Positions 5,648 to 17,421 of a DNA stretch of 64,000 nucleotides are shown in pieces. This DNA is from Hippea sp. KM1 (lineage in GTDB: Bacteria > Campylobacterota_A > Desulfurellia > Desulfurellales > Hippeaceae). The DNA lies in assembly GCF_000526195.1 (NCBI RefSeq), contig NZ_JAFP01000001.1, forward strand, positions 594,001 to 658,000, read 5' to 3'. Every line of letters begins with the position of its first letter. Position 1 is the stretch's first letter. The notes below the pieces were generated by a model. It saw only the letters and a program-made list of their open reading frames with translations, ran no database searches and was not told where the DNA came from. The position numbers were made by a program, and so were the translations under genes.

Positions 5648-5734
5648 CCCGATATGCAGTTTAATTGGCTTTTCAGCTGGGAAAATATATCTAAAGAGCT
5701 TCTCCAGTATTTCTCCTATCGGTTATAATAAACT

Positions 5735-5770
5735 AAAAAAGCCAATCTTGAGGCCGCTCTCAAGATTGGC
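5735..5770 (-). terminator. intrinsic terminator of tRNA-Phe
   Basis: A perfect 12-bp stem (GCCAATCTTGAG/CTCAAGATTGGC, 5741-5770) followed on the minus strand by six T. It lies 20 nt beyond the tRNA 3' end. Confidence 0.85.
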
Positions 5771-5789
5771 TTAATGATGGGCTTTCAAA

Positions 5790-5865
5790 TGGTGCCGAGA
5801 CGTGGAATCGAACCACGGACACAGGGATTTTCAGTCCCTTGCTCTACCAACTGAGCTATCTCGGC
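5790..5865 (-). tRNA. tRNA-Phe (anticodon GAA)
   Basis: A 76-nt cloverleaf on the minus strand. The acceptor stem GCCGAGA pairs with TCTCGGC, followed by the discriminator A and an encoded CCA (5790-5792). The D arm contains AGCTCAGTTGG, the anticodon stem-loop GGGACTGAAAATCCC gives GAA, and the T arm contains GTTCGATTC. The 3' end faces the accessory island, as is common for integrated elements. It has its own promoter and terminator. Confidence 0.97.
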
Positions 5866-5876
5866 AACCGCCACCA

Positions 5877-5904
5877 TTTATACATAACTTTTCTAAAAAG
5901 TCAA
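5877..5904 (-). promoter_or_regulatory. promoter of tRNA-Phe
   Basis: Minus-strand TTGACT (5899-5904) and TATAAA (5877-5882) with a 16-nt spacer, 11 nt upstream of the mature tRNA 5' end. Confidence 0.75.
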
Positions 5905-6000
5905 TACCTTTTTGGGGTGTTGATATAAATCATAAAAAAGAAAGCCTTAAAGTTGGGCTTTGTCTTGATTGGCCTAGGTGTTTAGAGGGTCTCTATATTC

Positions 6001-6029
6001 TTGTTAAACCTCGATAAATTATGTATGAT
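6001..6029 (+). promoter_or_regulatory. promoter of the lptB operon
   Basis: TTGTTA (6001-6006) and TATGAT (6024-6029) with a 17-nt spacer. Only 6 nt separate the -10 from the lptB ATG, so transcription should start at or next to the ATG. Confidence 0.5.
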
Positions 6030-6035
6030 TAAGGC

Positions 6036-6752
6036 ATGATAGAATGCAACGGATTGGTTAAAAGCTATAGAAAAAGGGTTGTTGTCAATAATGTGAATAT
6101 AAACGCAAAGGAAGGCGAGATTGTTGGGCTTTTGGGCCCTAACGGTGCTGGCAAAACCACGACATTCTATATGATAGCAGGCCTGATCAGACCCGATAAA
6201 GGCTCGGTTTACATAAACGGGGAGGATATAACCCACCTGCCCATGTATAAAAGGGCGCAAAAGGGGCTTTCTTATCTGCCGCAGGAGCCTTCCATCTTCA
6301 GGGGCATGACCGTTGAGGAGAATATAGATGCCGTGCTTGAGTTTCTCTATGATGACCCCAAGACAAGAAAACTTATTCTTCAGAGACTGCTTGAGGATTT
6401 AAACATATCGCACATAAGGAACACAAAGGCTTATGCGGTAAGCGGCGGCGAAAGAAGGAGAGTGGAGGTTGCAAGGGCTCTTGCGACAAAGCCTAAATTT
6501 ATACTGCTGGATGAGCCGTTTGCAGGCATCGACCCCATTATTGTGGATGAGTTGAAGGGCATAATCAAGGATCTGGCAAAAAGGGGCATAGGCATAATCA
6601 TAACGGATCACAATGTCAGGGAGATACTCGATATAGTCGACAGGGCCTATCTGTTGTTTGATGGAAAGATAGTTAGGGAAGGGAAGCCCGATGAGCTAAC
6701 GCAGGATGAAAAGGTCATAGATATGTATTTAGGTAAAAGGTTTTGCCTATGA
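6036..6752 (+). CDS. lptB: LPS export ABC transporter ATP-binding protein LptB
   Basis: A 238-residue ABC ATPase. It has Walker A GPNGAGKTT (34-42), Q-loop LPQE (Q83), signature VSGGE (135-139), Walker B FILLDEP (155-161) and switch His192 in ITDHNVRE. The LptB-like 'TTTFYMIAGL...G.V.ING.DIT.LPM..RA..G..YLPQE' layout separates it from other ABC proteins. It powers LptF/LptG extraction of LPS from the inner membrane. It leads the operon and overlaps rpoN by ATGA, the common lptB-rpoN order. lptA and lptC are not here; an LptF/G-type permease is at 54195. No Shine-Dalgarno sequence precedes the ATG. Confidence 0.95.
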   Translation: MIECNGLVKSYRKRVVVNNVNINAKEGEIVGLLGPNGAGKTTTFYMIAGLIRPDKGSVYINGEDITHLPMYKRAQKGLSYLPQEPSIFRGMTVEENIDAVLEFLYDDPKTRKLILQRLLEDLNISHIRNTKAYAVSGGERRRVEVARALATKPKFILLDEPFAGIDPIIVDELKGIIKDLAKRGIGIIITDHNVREILDIVDRAYLLFDGKIVREGKPDELTQDEKVIDMYLGKRFCL

Positions 6753-8086
6753 TCGATTTAAGAACGACGCTGGATACCAATTTAGGCCTTATATTGACGC
6801 CGCGGCTCGATTTATCGCTTAAGATATTATCGATGAATGTTGTCCAGATAGAGCAGAAGATAAAGGAATTAATGACAGAGAACCCCCTGATTAAGCTGGA
6901 TGAGGATGTAAAGGTAAAAAAGCAACCTTTAATCGAGGATAAATTTAAAGAGATAGAAGACTCGTTTCGGCAGCATTTTGATGGTGAGGATGCTGTATCC
7001 GATATTATCGAGGCCACCGTTTCGGATACTCAAAGCATCGAGGATAGCCTGCTTATGCAGTTGGGTTTTGAGATGAGCTTAAGCGATACCGATAGGGCTA
7101 TTGCAGAAGGCCTCATTTACAACATGGATGAGAAGGGCTTTTTGTCTGTAAAGCCTGAAGATATTGCTCTAAATTTAGGTGTAGGTTTAGAGAGGGTTGA
7201 ATTGATAAGAAGGCAGATTATGAACCTTGAGCCTATCGGTTGCTGTAGTCTAAATACGGAGGAGTTTTTGCTCCATCAGGCCTCATTTGAAGCCGATTCG
7301 GGGATGAGAGAGCGGTTAGAGGAGTTTATCAAGGGTTTAAATAACCTTACCAGGCCGGATCTAAAAAGGCTTAAGGAGAGGCTTGGCTGGGATGATGGGC
7401 TATTTGAGGTGGTTGTTGAGCGATTTAAGGAGTTTATACTCTATCCGCTTGAATATTACAATCCCGAGGGCTCTATTAGCTATATCGAGCCGGATGTTTT
7501 TGTTAAAAGGGTAGGTTCTTCCCTTGTTGCCATATTGAACGATAGAAGCTTAAGCGGCTTTGGTATAGATGAGGAGATGTTAAACCTCTATCTGAAGGAT
7601 GAAAACGCCAATGATTTTATTAAGGAGAAATACAGACAGGCCAGGGAGTTTATGGTTGCCATATCGAACAGAAATAAAACGCTTCTCAAGACCGTTAATG
7701 TTATATTGCAAAAACAGAGCAGGTTTTTTGAGGATGGCACCATATTGCCGTTAACCAGAAAAGAGGTGGCATCTATTTTGGGCTTTAATGTCTCAACCAT
7801 TACCCGTGCTGTCTCCAATAAGTATTTGGAGTATAGGGGTAGCGTATTCCCGTTGAGCAAGTTCTTCTCAAGCGGTGTTTCTGAGGATGTATCGAAGGAT
7901 TATGTTAAAGGGCTTATAAGGGATATGATAGAGAAGGAGGATAAGTCAAATCCGCTCAGTGATGACCAGATAAGGGGCATGCTCTCTAAAAAGGGTATAA
8001 AACTAACCAGAAGAACGATAACCAAATACAGGAAAGAGATGAATATTCCAAGCAGTAGGGAAAGAAGATGTCAAAATATACTATAG
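6749..8086 (+). CDS. rpoN: RNA polymerase sigma-54 factor
   Basis: A 445-residue protein. Region I at about 1-50 (LGLILTPRLDLSLKILSMN, then ENPLIKL) is the enhancer-responsive part; the core-binding domain follows. The C-terminal RpoN box RRTITKYRKEMNIP (about 421 on) reads the -24 element. Sigma-54 needs AAA+ activators, none of which is in the window. I chose the ATG at 6749 that overlaps the lptB stop (ATGA); the longer frame from a TTG at 6743 is less likely. It overlaps rnr by 19 nt. hpf, ptsN and rapZ, which follow rpoN in many proteobacteria, are at 49370-51205 instead. Confidence 0.96.
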   Translation: MIDLRTTLDTNLGLILTPRLDLSLKILSMNVVQIEQKIKELMTENPLIKLDEDVKVKKQPLIEDKFKEIEDSFRQHFDGEDAVSDIIEATVSDTQSIEDSLLMQLGFEMSLSDTDRAIAEGLIYNMDEKGFLSVKPEDIALNLGVGLERVELIRRQIMNLEPIGCCSLNTEEFLLHQASFEADSGMRERLEEFIKGLNNLTRPDLKRLKERLGWDDGLFEVVVERFKEFILYPLEYYNPEGSISYIEPDVFVKRVGSSLVAILNDRSLSGFGIDEEMLNLYLKDENANDFIKEKYRQAREFMVAISNRNKTLLKTVNVILQKQSRFFEDGTILPLTRKEVASILGFNVSTITRAVSNKYLEYRGSVFPLSKFFSSGVSEDVSKDYVKGLIRDMIEKEDKSNPLSDDQIRGMLSKKGIKLTRRTITKYRKEMNIPSSRERRCQNIL

Positions 8087-10137
8087 CGATTCTCAATTTG
8101 CTCTCATCGAAGGACTATAAACCGTTGAACGGTTCTGAGATTCGAAGGGCATTGGGTATATCAAAGAAGAGAAAGACGGCTTTCTATAAAGAGTTAAGAA
8201 GGCTAAAAAAACAGGGCAAGATAAAAAAGATCTCAAAGAGCCGATACATAATAGCCAAAAAGACATCCGTGGGCCACATCTTGAAGGGTATCCTTATCAG
8301 GAAGGGCGGTTTTTTCTATTTGGTTGATAAGGAGGATGAGGTTAAGCTTCCAAGGCTTATCAACACCGTGGGTGCGACCGAAGGTGATGAGGTTATTGTA
8401 AAGCTCAACAAGAGTGGCATCGGTATTACATCAAAGGTTGTTAAGGTTCTAAAGAGGAAGCTTAAGCAGGTGATCGGCTATCTTGTTAAGTCGCCACAGG
8501 GTTGGATAGTTAATCCAACAGAGAAGAAGATACCCTTTGTGGTCAAGGTTAAGCAAACTGATCAGAAGCTTAAAGAGGGCTGGCTGGTTCTGGCTAAAAT
8601 CACATCCTTTGCAGAATCGAAGCATGCGGATGTAAGGGGTCAGATAGTTAAGGTGTACGGCGACCCTTACAATATAGAGATAGACAGGGAAGTGGTAATA
8701 GATAAATTTGGTCTGCCGAGTGAGTTTTCTTCTGAAATCGAAAGGGAGCTTGAGAATATCAATAAGCCCGGTGAGGGTGATTTTAAAGACAGGACGGACT
8801 TTAGAGGCCTTTATACCATAACGATAGACGGCGAAGACGCTAAGGATTTTGACGATGCGGTTGATATAGAAAAAACCGAGGATGGCTTTAGGCTCTATGT
8901 TCATATAGCCGATGTTTCCCACTATGTAAAACCGGGCATGGAGTTGGATGGTGAGGCATTGAGGAGGGGTTTTAGCGTCTATTTTCCTGAGGGTGTCATA
9001 CCCATGTTGCCGTTTAAGCTTTCCAACGATATCTGCTCGCTGGTGCCTGGTGAGGATAGGCTAACGGTTAGTGTGATTATGGATATATCCAAGCGGGGCT
9101 CCATAAAATCATACAAGCTAACAAAGAGCATAATCAGAAACAAAAGACGGATGACATATAAGGCCGTTCAAGGCATATTAGATGGGAATATAAAGGATGA
9201 GGATTGGCTTAAGGATAGGCTTTTGTTGATGAGGGAGCTTGCAAAGAAGCTAAGGAGTCGGAGGTTTAAAAAGGGGAGCCTGGATTTAGATATACCCGAG
9301 CCGAAGGTGATTATGGAGGATGGCAGGATAGTCGATATAACCGAAAGGGAGCATATGTTTGCCCACTCCATAATAGAGGAGTTCATGCTTGCGGCCAACC
9401 TCTGCGTTGCGGATTTTCTATCCAAACATTACGATACATACATAAGAAGGATACACGAGGATCCAGACCCGCAGAAATTGAGCATACTTTTGGCATTTTT
9501 AAGGAAGATGGGCATAAGGGTTGAGCTGCCAGATGAGTTTACCTCCAAAGAATTGCAGAAGATCTTAAAGGCTGTAAAGGATGAGAAGCTAAAAAAGATA
9601 GTATCCCAATTGATGTTGAGATCCCTAAAGAGAGCCGAATATTCCCTAAAGGATGAGGGGCATTTTGCGCTCCATTTCGATAACTATACCCATTTTACAT
9701 CACCCATTCGCAGGTATCCAGACCTGATCGTGCACAGAATGGTCAAGGCCGTTCTTGATAAGATCAGGCAGTCCTTTGATGACCTTAATATGGCGGTTGA
9801 GGTGATTAAAGAGAGGGAGTTGACAACAGAGAGTGCAATGTTCTATATGAATGATATAAAGGCTGCTCACTTCATGAAGCAGTTTATTGGCTATGAGTTT
9901 GATGCAACCATTACAACCATAGTGCCGAGTGGTTTCTTTATCAGGTTGAAGGATTATTTTGTTGAGGGTTTTGTTGCTGCCTCAAGCTTAAAAGACGACT
10001 ATTATGAATATGTCGAATACGCCTATGCCATGGTGGGCAAGAGAAAGAAGAGGGTGTTTAAGCTTGGCGATGATGTAAGGGTCGTTTTGATAGGTGTCGA
10101 TAAGTTTGCCGCAGAGATAGATTTTACCGTATTATAA
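8068..10137 (+). CDS. rnr: ribonuclease R
   Basis: A 689-residue 3'-5' exoribonuclease of the RNB family. In order: an N-terminal winged helix (about 1-65), cold-shock OB domains, the RNB catalytic domain with DGEDAKDFDDA (about 254-264; the Asp cluster binds Mg), the family TSPIRRYPDL motif (about residue 547) and a C-terminal S1 domain (about 610-689). It degrades structured RNA and helps with rRNA and tmRNA quality control. The ATG at 8068 is preceded by GGGAAAGAAG and lies within the end of rpoN, so translation is probably coupled. The length is slightly shorter than E. coli RNase R. Confidence 0.95.
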   Translation: MSKYTIAILNLLSSKDYKPLNGSEIRRALGISKKRKTAFYKELRRLKKQGKIKKISKSRYIIAKKTSVGHILKGILIRKGGFFYLVDKEDEVKLPRLINTVGATEGDEVIVKLNKSGIGITSKVVKVLKRKLKQVIGYLVKSPQGWIVNPTEKKIPFVVKVKQTDQKLKEGWLVLAKITSFAESKHADVRGQIVKVYGDPYNIEIDREVVIDKFGLPSEFSSEIERELENINKPGEGDFKDRTDFRGLYTITIDGEDAKDFDDAVDIEKTEDGFRLYVHIADVSHYVKPGMELDGEALRRGFSVYFPEGVIPMLPFKLSNDICSLVPGEDRLTVSVIMDISKRGSIKSYKLTKSIIRNKRRMTYKAVQGILDGNIKDEDWLKDRLLLMRELAKKLRSRRFKKGSLDLDIPEPKVIMEDGRIVDITEREHMFAHSIIEEFMLAANLCVADFLSKHYDTYIRRIHEDPDPQKLSILLAFLRKMGIRVELPDEFTSKELQKILKAVKDEKLKKIVSQLMLRSLKRAEYSLKDEGHFALHFDNYTHFTSPIRRYPDLIVHRMVKAVLDKIRQSFDDLNMAVEVIKERELTTESAMFYMNDIKAAHFMKQFIGYEFDATITTIVPSGFFIRLKDYFVEGFVAASSLKDDYYEYVEYAYAMVGKRKKRVFKLGDDVRVVLIGVDKFAAEIDFTVL

Positions 10138-10371
10138 ATGGGTGTTGTTAATATAGGTTTTGGGAATTTTATAAATGCCGATAGGGTTGTTGCCATAGTG
10201 AATCCGACATCTGCGCCCATAAAGAGGCTAAAGGAGCAGCTTCAGCAGGAGGGCAAGATCATAGATGCAACCCAGGGCAGAAAGACCCGGGCTATTATCA
10301 TTATGGATTCAGGGCATGTGATACTATCCGGTATAGCAGTCAATACGCTGGCAGAAAGGATGGAGCGATGA
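10138..10371 (+). CDS. remA: RemA-family (DUF370) protein
   Basis: A 77-residue protein of the RemA/YlzA family (MGVVNIGFGNFINADRVVAI, then DATQGRKTRAIIIMDSGHVI). In Bacillus subtilis RemA is a DNA-binding regulator of biofilm matrix and osmoprotection genes. In many other bacteria, as here, the gene sits directly before gmk and its role is unknown. The ATG follows the rnr TAA with no gap and no Shine-Dalgarno sequence, so it depends on re-initiation; its own end overlaps gmk (ATGA). Confidence 0.9.
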   Translation: MGVVNIGFGNFINADRVVAIVNPTSAPIKRLKEQLQQEGKIIDATQGRKTRAIIIMDSGHVILSGIAVNTLAERMER

Positions 10372-11018
10372 GGGGTGTTATATTTGTGGTTTCATCACCC
10401 ACAGGAGCGGGCAAAACGACCATATGCAGCGCCATCAAAAGCAGAAGATCTGATGTGGAGAGGGTTATAACCCATACCACAAGGAAACCACGAGAGGGCG
10501 AAAGGGACGGCGTTGATTACTATTTTGTTGATGTAGACACATTTAAGGATAAGCTAAAAAAGGGCGAGTTTGTTGAGTATGCGGTGGTTCATGGACACTA
10601 TTACGGCACCACGAAAGGGGCTTTAAACGATGTAATTAACTCAGGTAAACACCCGTTGCTTGCCATTGATGTGCAGGGTGCAAGGAATGTGATGAATACA
10701 TTTGACAGAGTCGTCAGTATATTTATACTTCCACCGTCGTTTGATGAGTGGATTAGGAGGATTCAAAACGACAAAAAGAGGGACAACATGGTTGTCAGGA
10801 TGAAGACGGCTTTGAAGGAGTTGGGTGAGCTTGAGGTTTTTGATTACTGTATAGTGAACGACAGACTAAACGAGGCTGTGGAATCCCTCAATGAGATTAT
10901 CGATTCATCCTTGCTTAGAATGTCCTTTTTTGCTGATAAATACCTAAAGGTTGCAGACGATTTGAGAATAAGGGTTAAAGAATATCTGGAGGTGAACGAT
11001 GGAAGTATTTATACCTGA
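10368..11018 (+). CDS. gmk: guanylate kinase
   Basis: A 216-residue enzyme that phosphorylates GMP to GDP. It shows the P-loop SSPTGAGKTT (9-18), the GMP-binding region THTTRKPREGERDGVDYYFV, the GHYYGT motif and the lid/core segment. Cytoplasmic and essential in most bacteria. Placed between remA and rpoZ, and upstream of the (p)ppGpp enzyme; the product GDP/GTP is also the substrate for (p)ppGpp. The ATG overlaps the remA stop by 4 nt and the 3' end overlaps rpoZ by 20 nt. Confidence 0.96.
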   Translation: MRGVIFVVSSPTGAGKTTICSAIKSRRSDVERVITHTTRKPREGERDGVDYYFVDVDTFKDKLKKGEFVEYAVVHGHYYGTTKGALNDVINSGKHPLLAIDVQGARNVMNTFDRVVSIFILPPSFDEWIRRIQNDKKRDNMVVRMKTALKELGELEVFDYCIVNDRLNEAVESLNEIIDSSLLRMSFFADKYLKVADDLRIRVKEYLEVNDGSIYT

Positions 11019-11186
11019 GATAATAAACGGCGCCTTGAAGCACTTTCCCAGCAGGTATGAGCTTGTAAGGGTTGCAGCGATTAGGGCAAATTCTCTGTTT
11101 AAAGGGGATAAGCCGCTTGTGAGCGGTTCTGTTGCATCCAGACATAAAAACACTGTTGTTAGCCTTATAGAGATTAAAGAGGGATT

Positions 11187-11202
<16 letters not shown>
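10999..11202 (+). CDS. rpoZ: RNA polymerase omega subunit
   Basis: A 67-residue omega protein (SRYELVRVAAIRANSLF is the conserved helix; basic WKKK tail). It helps fold and hold the beta-prime subunit and forms part of the ppGpp binding site in proteobacteria. The gene order gmk-rpoZ-rel is widely conserved. The start at 10999 has GGAGGTG just upstream inside the end of gmk. The 3' end overlaps the rel start by 16 nt. Confidence 0.92.
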
Positions 11203-14409
<3,207 letters not shown>

Positions 14410-14410
<1 letters not shown>

Positions 14411-15180
14411 TGAGATGGGTTTTAGCCTATATCGTTATTGCATTTGTTCTGAATGTTGTTGTATCGGTTTTTAGGCCTGTTGGTGGACTGTTGCGCAGCG
14501 GTGTTATAGGTGTTTTGACGGCCGTTTCTTATCCCGTTTCGAAGGGTCTTGGTTTTGTTAAGAGTGGTTTCGATAGATACCTTGTATTGATATCTGTTGA
14601 GGAGGAGAACAAGAGGCTAAAAAGGGAGCTTGCCCACTGCATCCTTATAAACAAAGAGCTTGAGAGGTTTGAAAAGAAAGATGACAAAAAGGGTTATTCC
14701 GATCTTATTGAGGCATCGTTTTCCTTTAAGGGTAACTTTGAAAACGACGAGATATACCTCTATGTCAAAAAGAACCTGAATTTAGAGGAGAACAACTGCT
14801 TTGTTTTGTCCCATAAACTTGCACTTGTTGGTCTTGTGAAAAGAAGGGTTAAAAAGGACATCTATGTTGCCCAGACCGTCTTTAATCCATCGTTTGTTGC
14901 AGATGTCTATATAAAATCAGAAAACGGCACATTTAAGGCGTTGTTTATGGGGTCAGAATACCGCCCGAAGGTGGAGTTTTTAGACCCCAATGTGAAACTG
15001 AACAGGGGCGATGGCGTATATACCACAAGCGCTCTGGGTATTTATCCGTATGGTTTATTCATAGGCAGGGTTGCACAAATCAAGGATGTAAACGGTTATT
15101 ACAAGGTTGCATATGTTGACATAGATAAAAGCTTTTTCAACGACTGGCAGGTGTTTGTATTGTGCAGAAGGAAACAGTGA
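14410..15180 (+). CDS. mreC: rod-shape-determining protein MreC
   Basis: A 256-residue protein with one N-terminal membrane segment (WVLAYIVIAFVLNVVVSVF), a short coiled coil (EEENKRLKRELAHC) and a periplasmic beta-rich core with the typical GDGVYTTSALGIYPYGLFIG near the C-terminus. MreC links MreB to PBP2 on the periplasmic side. I used the ATG at 14410, which shares its A with the mreB stop, rather than the TTG at 14407. The N-terminal part is compact compared with longer homologues but no domain is missing. Confidence 0.93.
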
Positions 15181-15638
15181 ACATAAAGCCCGTATTGGGT
15201 TTTTTTATCATATTGATTGCCGCTATTGTTTGCAGCGAGATTATAAACTTTGTCTATCTGACGCCCTTTGTCTTGCCGTATCTGTTGTTTATGTTTAGCC
15301 TTGCATTTGTTTTGAGGTTAGAGGATAAGGAGGGATTCCATTTTGGCAGCTTTGTTTTTGGTTTTATCTGCGATGTCCTTCTGTTTAGGCATATCTTTGT
15401 TCTGTGCGTGGTTTTTCCGCTTGCCTCTTATGCTATAGCAAAGCTCGTTGAGTATATGCAGTTTAGAGGCTTTTACATATTTGTTGTCTTAGGTGGCATT
15501 TATGTTGCCTTTCTTCTGAATTTGGGGCTTCCAATTGCAGCTTCCCTGTTTGCCTCGATTTTGAGTCTTGTTGTGGCTGTTTTTTTGGATTTTGTTTTTT
15601 TGAGGCTATTAGAAAAAAGGATCCATGGCGAGGCGTGA
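15177..15638 (+). CDS. mreD: rod-shape-determining protein MreD
   Basis: A 153-residue, very hydrophobic protein with four to five membrane helices (VLGFFIILIAAIVCSEII at the start), typical of MreD in size and place. The GTG at 15177 forms a GTGA overlap with the mreC stop and has AAGGA just upstream; a longer frame from a GTG at 15162 is possible. MreD is part of the membrane elongasome. The family is weakly conserved, so the call rests largely on position between mreC and PBP2. Confidence 0.88.
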   Translation: MNIKPVLGFFIILIAAIVCSEIINFVYLTPFVLPYLLFMFSLAFVLRLEDKEGFHFGSFVFGFICDVLLFRHIFVLCVVFPLASYAIAKLVEYMQFRGFYIFVVLGGIYVAFLLNLGLPIAASLFASILSLVVAVFLDFVFLRLLEKRIHGEA

Positions 15639-17421
15639 TAGGTTTTTAGGTAAGATAGAGCTTCTTAAGAAGAATCTATCCTATCTCTATCTGGTTGTGG
15701 TTATCTCCTTTGTTGTCCTTATCTTGAGGCTTTTCTATCTGCAAATCATAAAGGGCGATTATTTCTCTTCTCTTGCTAAAAGAAACTCCATAAGGCTTGT
15801 GGGTATTGCCCCTCCACGGGGCGATATAAAGACATCAGATGGTGTATTCTATGCCAAGAATGTGCCTTCCTTCAGCGTCTATCTGTATAAGAGCAAAAAG
15901 CTTACAGACGATATTTTGCTTAAGGTATCTAAGCTTTTGGGGGTTGATAAGGATGATTTGAAACAGAAGCTGGCATATTCGGGCTATTATAAGAGCATCC
16001 CCATAAAGAGGAATGTGGACAGGAGGGATGTATTCAGGTTGTTGTTTGATCAGGAGGTGTCGCCATTTGTTAACATAGAGGTCGAACCCAAGAGGGTCTA
16101 TCCGTCAAACGCCTATGCATACGCCAATGTGGTCGGTTATATATCGGAGGTCTCTTTGGCCGATTTAAGGGCAAATCCGCTGTTGAAGGTTGGCGATTTG
16201 ATAGGAAGAAAGGGAATAGAGAAGAAATACGATGCCCAGCTTAGGGGAGAGTGGGGCTATAAAGAGGTTGAGGTCTCATCAAAGGGGGCTGTTGTAAGGG
16301 TTATCTCAACAACCCCGCCCAGGAAGGGTAAAAGTATTACGCTTACCATAGACTCCAGATTGCAATCCTTTATTTACAACAAGCTAAAGGAGAACAACCT
16401 AAAAGGGGCTGTGGTTGTCGAAAGGCCCAATGGGGCAATATTGGCCATAGTCGATAGCGACACATTTAACCCCAACTTCTTTGTTGAGGGATTAACAAGG
16501 AAGCAGTGGAAAGAATTGCAAAAGAGCGGGCTTTTGGATTTGTTTGATATGGCCACCCAGGGGGCATTCCCACCGGGTTCTTTGATCAAGCCCTTCGTTG
16601 CCCTTGCAGCCCTGCAGGAGGGTATTATTAAGCCCACCACGGTTGTTTTTTGCCCGTATGCCGTAAAGATAGGCAAATACACATACAGGGATTGGCGGGC
16701 AGGTGGTTTTGGGTATATTGACTTATACAGGGCTATTGAGAGTTCATCGGATGTATTCTTCTATCAGTTGGGTATGAAACTTGGTATAGACAAGATGGAT
16801 TACTACCTTTCTAAATTTGGTTTCGGTAAATCACCCGGTCTGTTTTCGTATTGTTCGAAGGGCAATTTGCCATCAAGGGCATGGAAGTATAAGCGATATT
16901 CGAAGGGCTGGTATATAGGCGATACCATATCCACATCGATAGGGCAGGGGTTCTTTTTGGCAACGCCCCTTCAGGTTGCCGTTGCATTCTCTGTTATAGC
17001 AAACGAGGGTATCGGTTATAGGCCTTTTCTGGTTGAGGGTTCAAAGAGTTTCCCGCTGTATGTGTTCAAAAGCAGGTATTATAAGGATATAAAGAAGGCT
17101 TTATGGCTTGTTGTTAATGGAACATACGGAACAGCCGGCAAGGCCAAAATCGATGGTCTAAATATATGCGGAAAGACAGGCACCAGCCAGGTTGTCTCCA
17201 GCGCCGTTTATAAAAGGATAAAAAAGAGGGTTAAAGAGGGGAGGATGCCTATAGAGAAGGCGGTGAGGTATTACCCACACGCCTGGTTTGCATCCTTTGC
17301 CCCTAAGGACAACCCCAAAGTGATAGTGGTCGTCTTCTTAGAACATGGCGAATCGAGTGCAAACGCCGCTGCATTTGCCAGGTTGGTTTATGAAAAACTC
17401 ATAGAATTGGGGATTATTTGA
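15625..17421 (+). CDS. mrdA: penicillin-binding protein 2 (peptidoglycan transpeptidase)
   Basis: A 598-residue class B PBP. It has one N-terminal membrane anchor (about 20-40), a dimerisation domain (PPRGDI motif at about 65, then RVYP..AYANVVGYI), and the transpeptidase domain with active-site Ser319 in GSLIK, SSD at 373-375 and KTG at 517-519. It cross-links peptidoglycan during elongation with RodA and MreBCD. It overlaps mreD by 14 nt with AAAAAAGGA as ribosome-binding site. rodA, the usual next gene, is missing here: the next gene is on the other strand and its tail overlaps this one by 8 nt. Confidence 0.95.
   Translation: MARRDRFLGKIELLKKNLSYLYLVVVISFVVLILRLFYLQIIKGDYFSSLAKRNSIRLVGIAPPRGDIKTSDGVFYAKNVPSFSVYLYKSKKLTDDILLKVSKLLGVDKDDLKQKLAYSGYYKSIPIKRNVDRRDVFRLLFDQEVSPFVNIEVEPKRVYPSNAYAYANVVGYISEVSLADLRANPLLKVGDLIGRKGIEKKYDAQLRGEWGYKEVEVSSKGAVVRVISTTPPRKGKSITLTIDSRLQSFIYNKLKENNLKGAVVVERPNGAILAIVDSDTFNPNFFVEGLTRKQWKELQKSGLLDLFDMATQGAFPPGSLIKPFVALAALQEGIIKPTTVVFCPYAVKIGKYTYRDWRAGGFGYIDLYRAIESSSDVFFYQLGMKLGIDKMDYYLSKFGFGKSPGLFSYCSKGNLPSRAWKYKRYSKGWYIGDTISTSIGQGFFLATPLQVAVAFSVIANEGIGYRPFLVEGSKSFPLYVFKSRYYKDIKKALWLVVNGTYGTAGKAKIDGLNICGKTGTSQVVSSAVYKRIKKRVKEGRMPIEKAVRYYPHAWFASFAPKDNPKVIVVVFLEHGESSANAAAFARLVYEKLIELGII

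Noticed and set aside
5935-5961. AAAGCC/GGCTTT hairpin with a run of A, looking like a minus-strand terminator
   Set aside because: No minus-strand gene lies upstream of it (lptB is on the plus strand), and the stem is only 6 bp.
8449-8922. Minus-strand open frame of 157 codons inside rnr
   Set aside because: Antisense to a well-conserved part of RNase R; no supporting signal.
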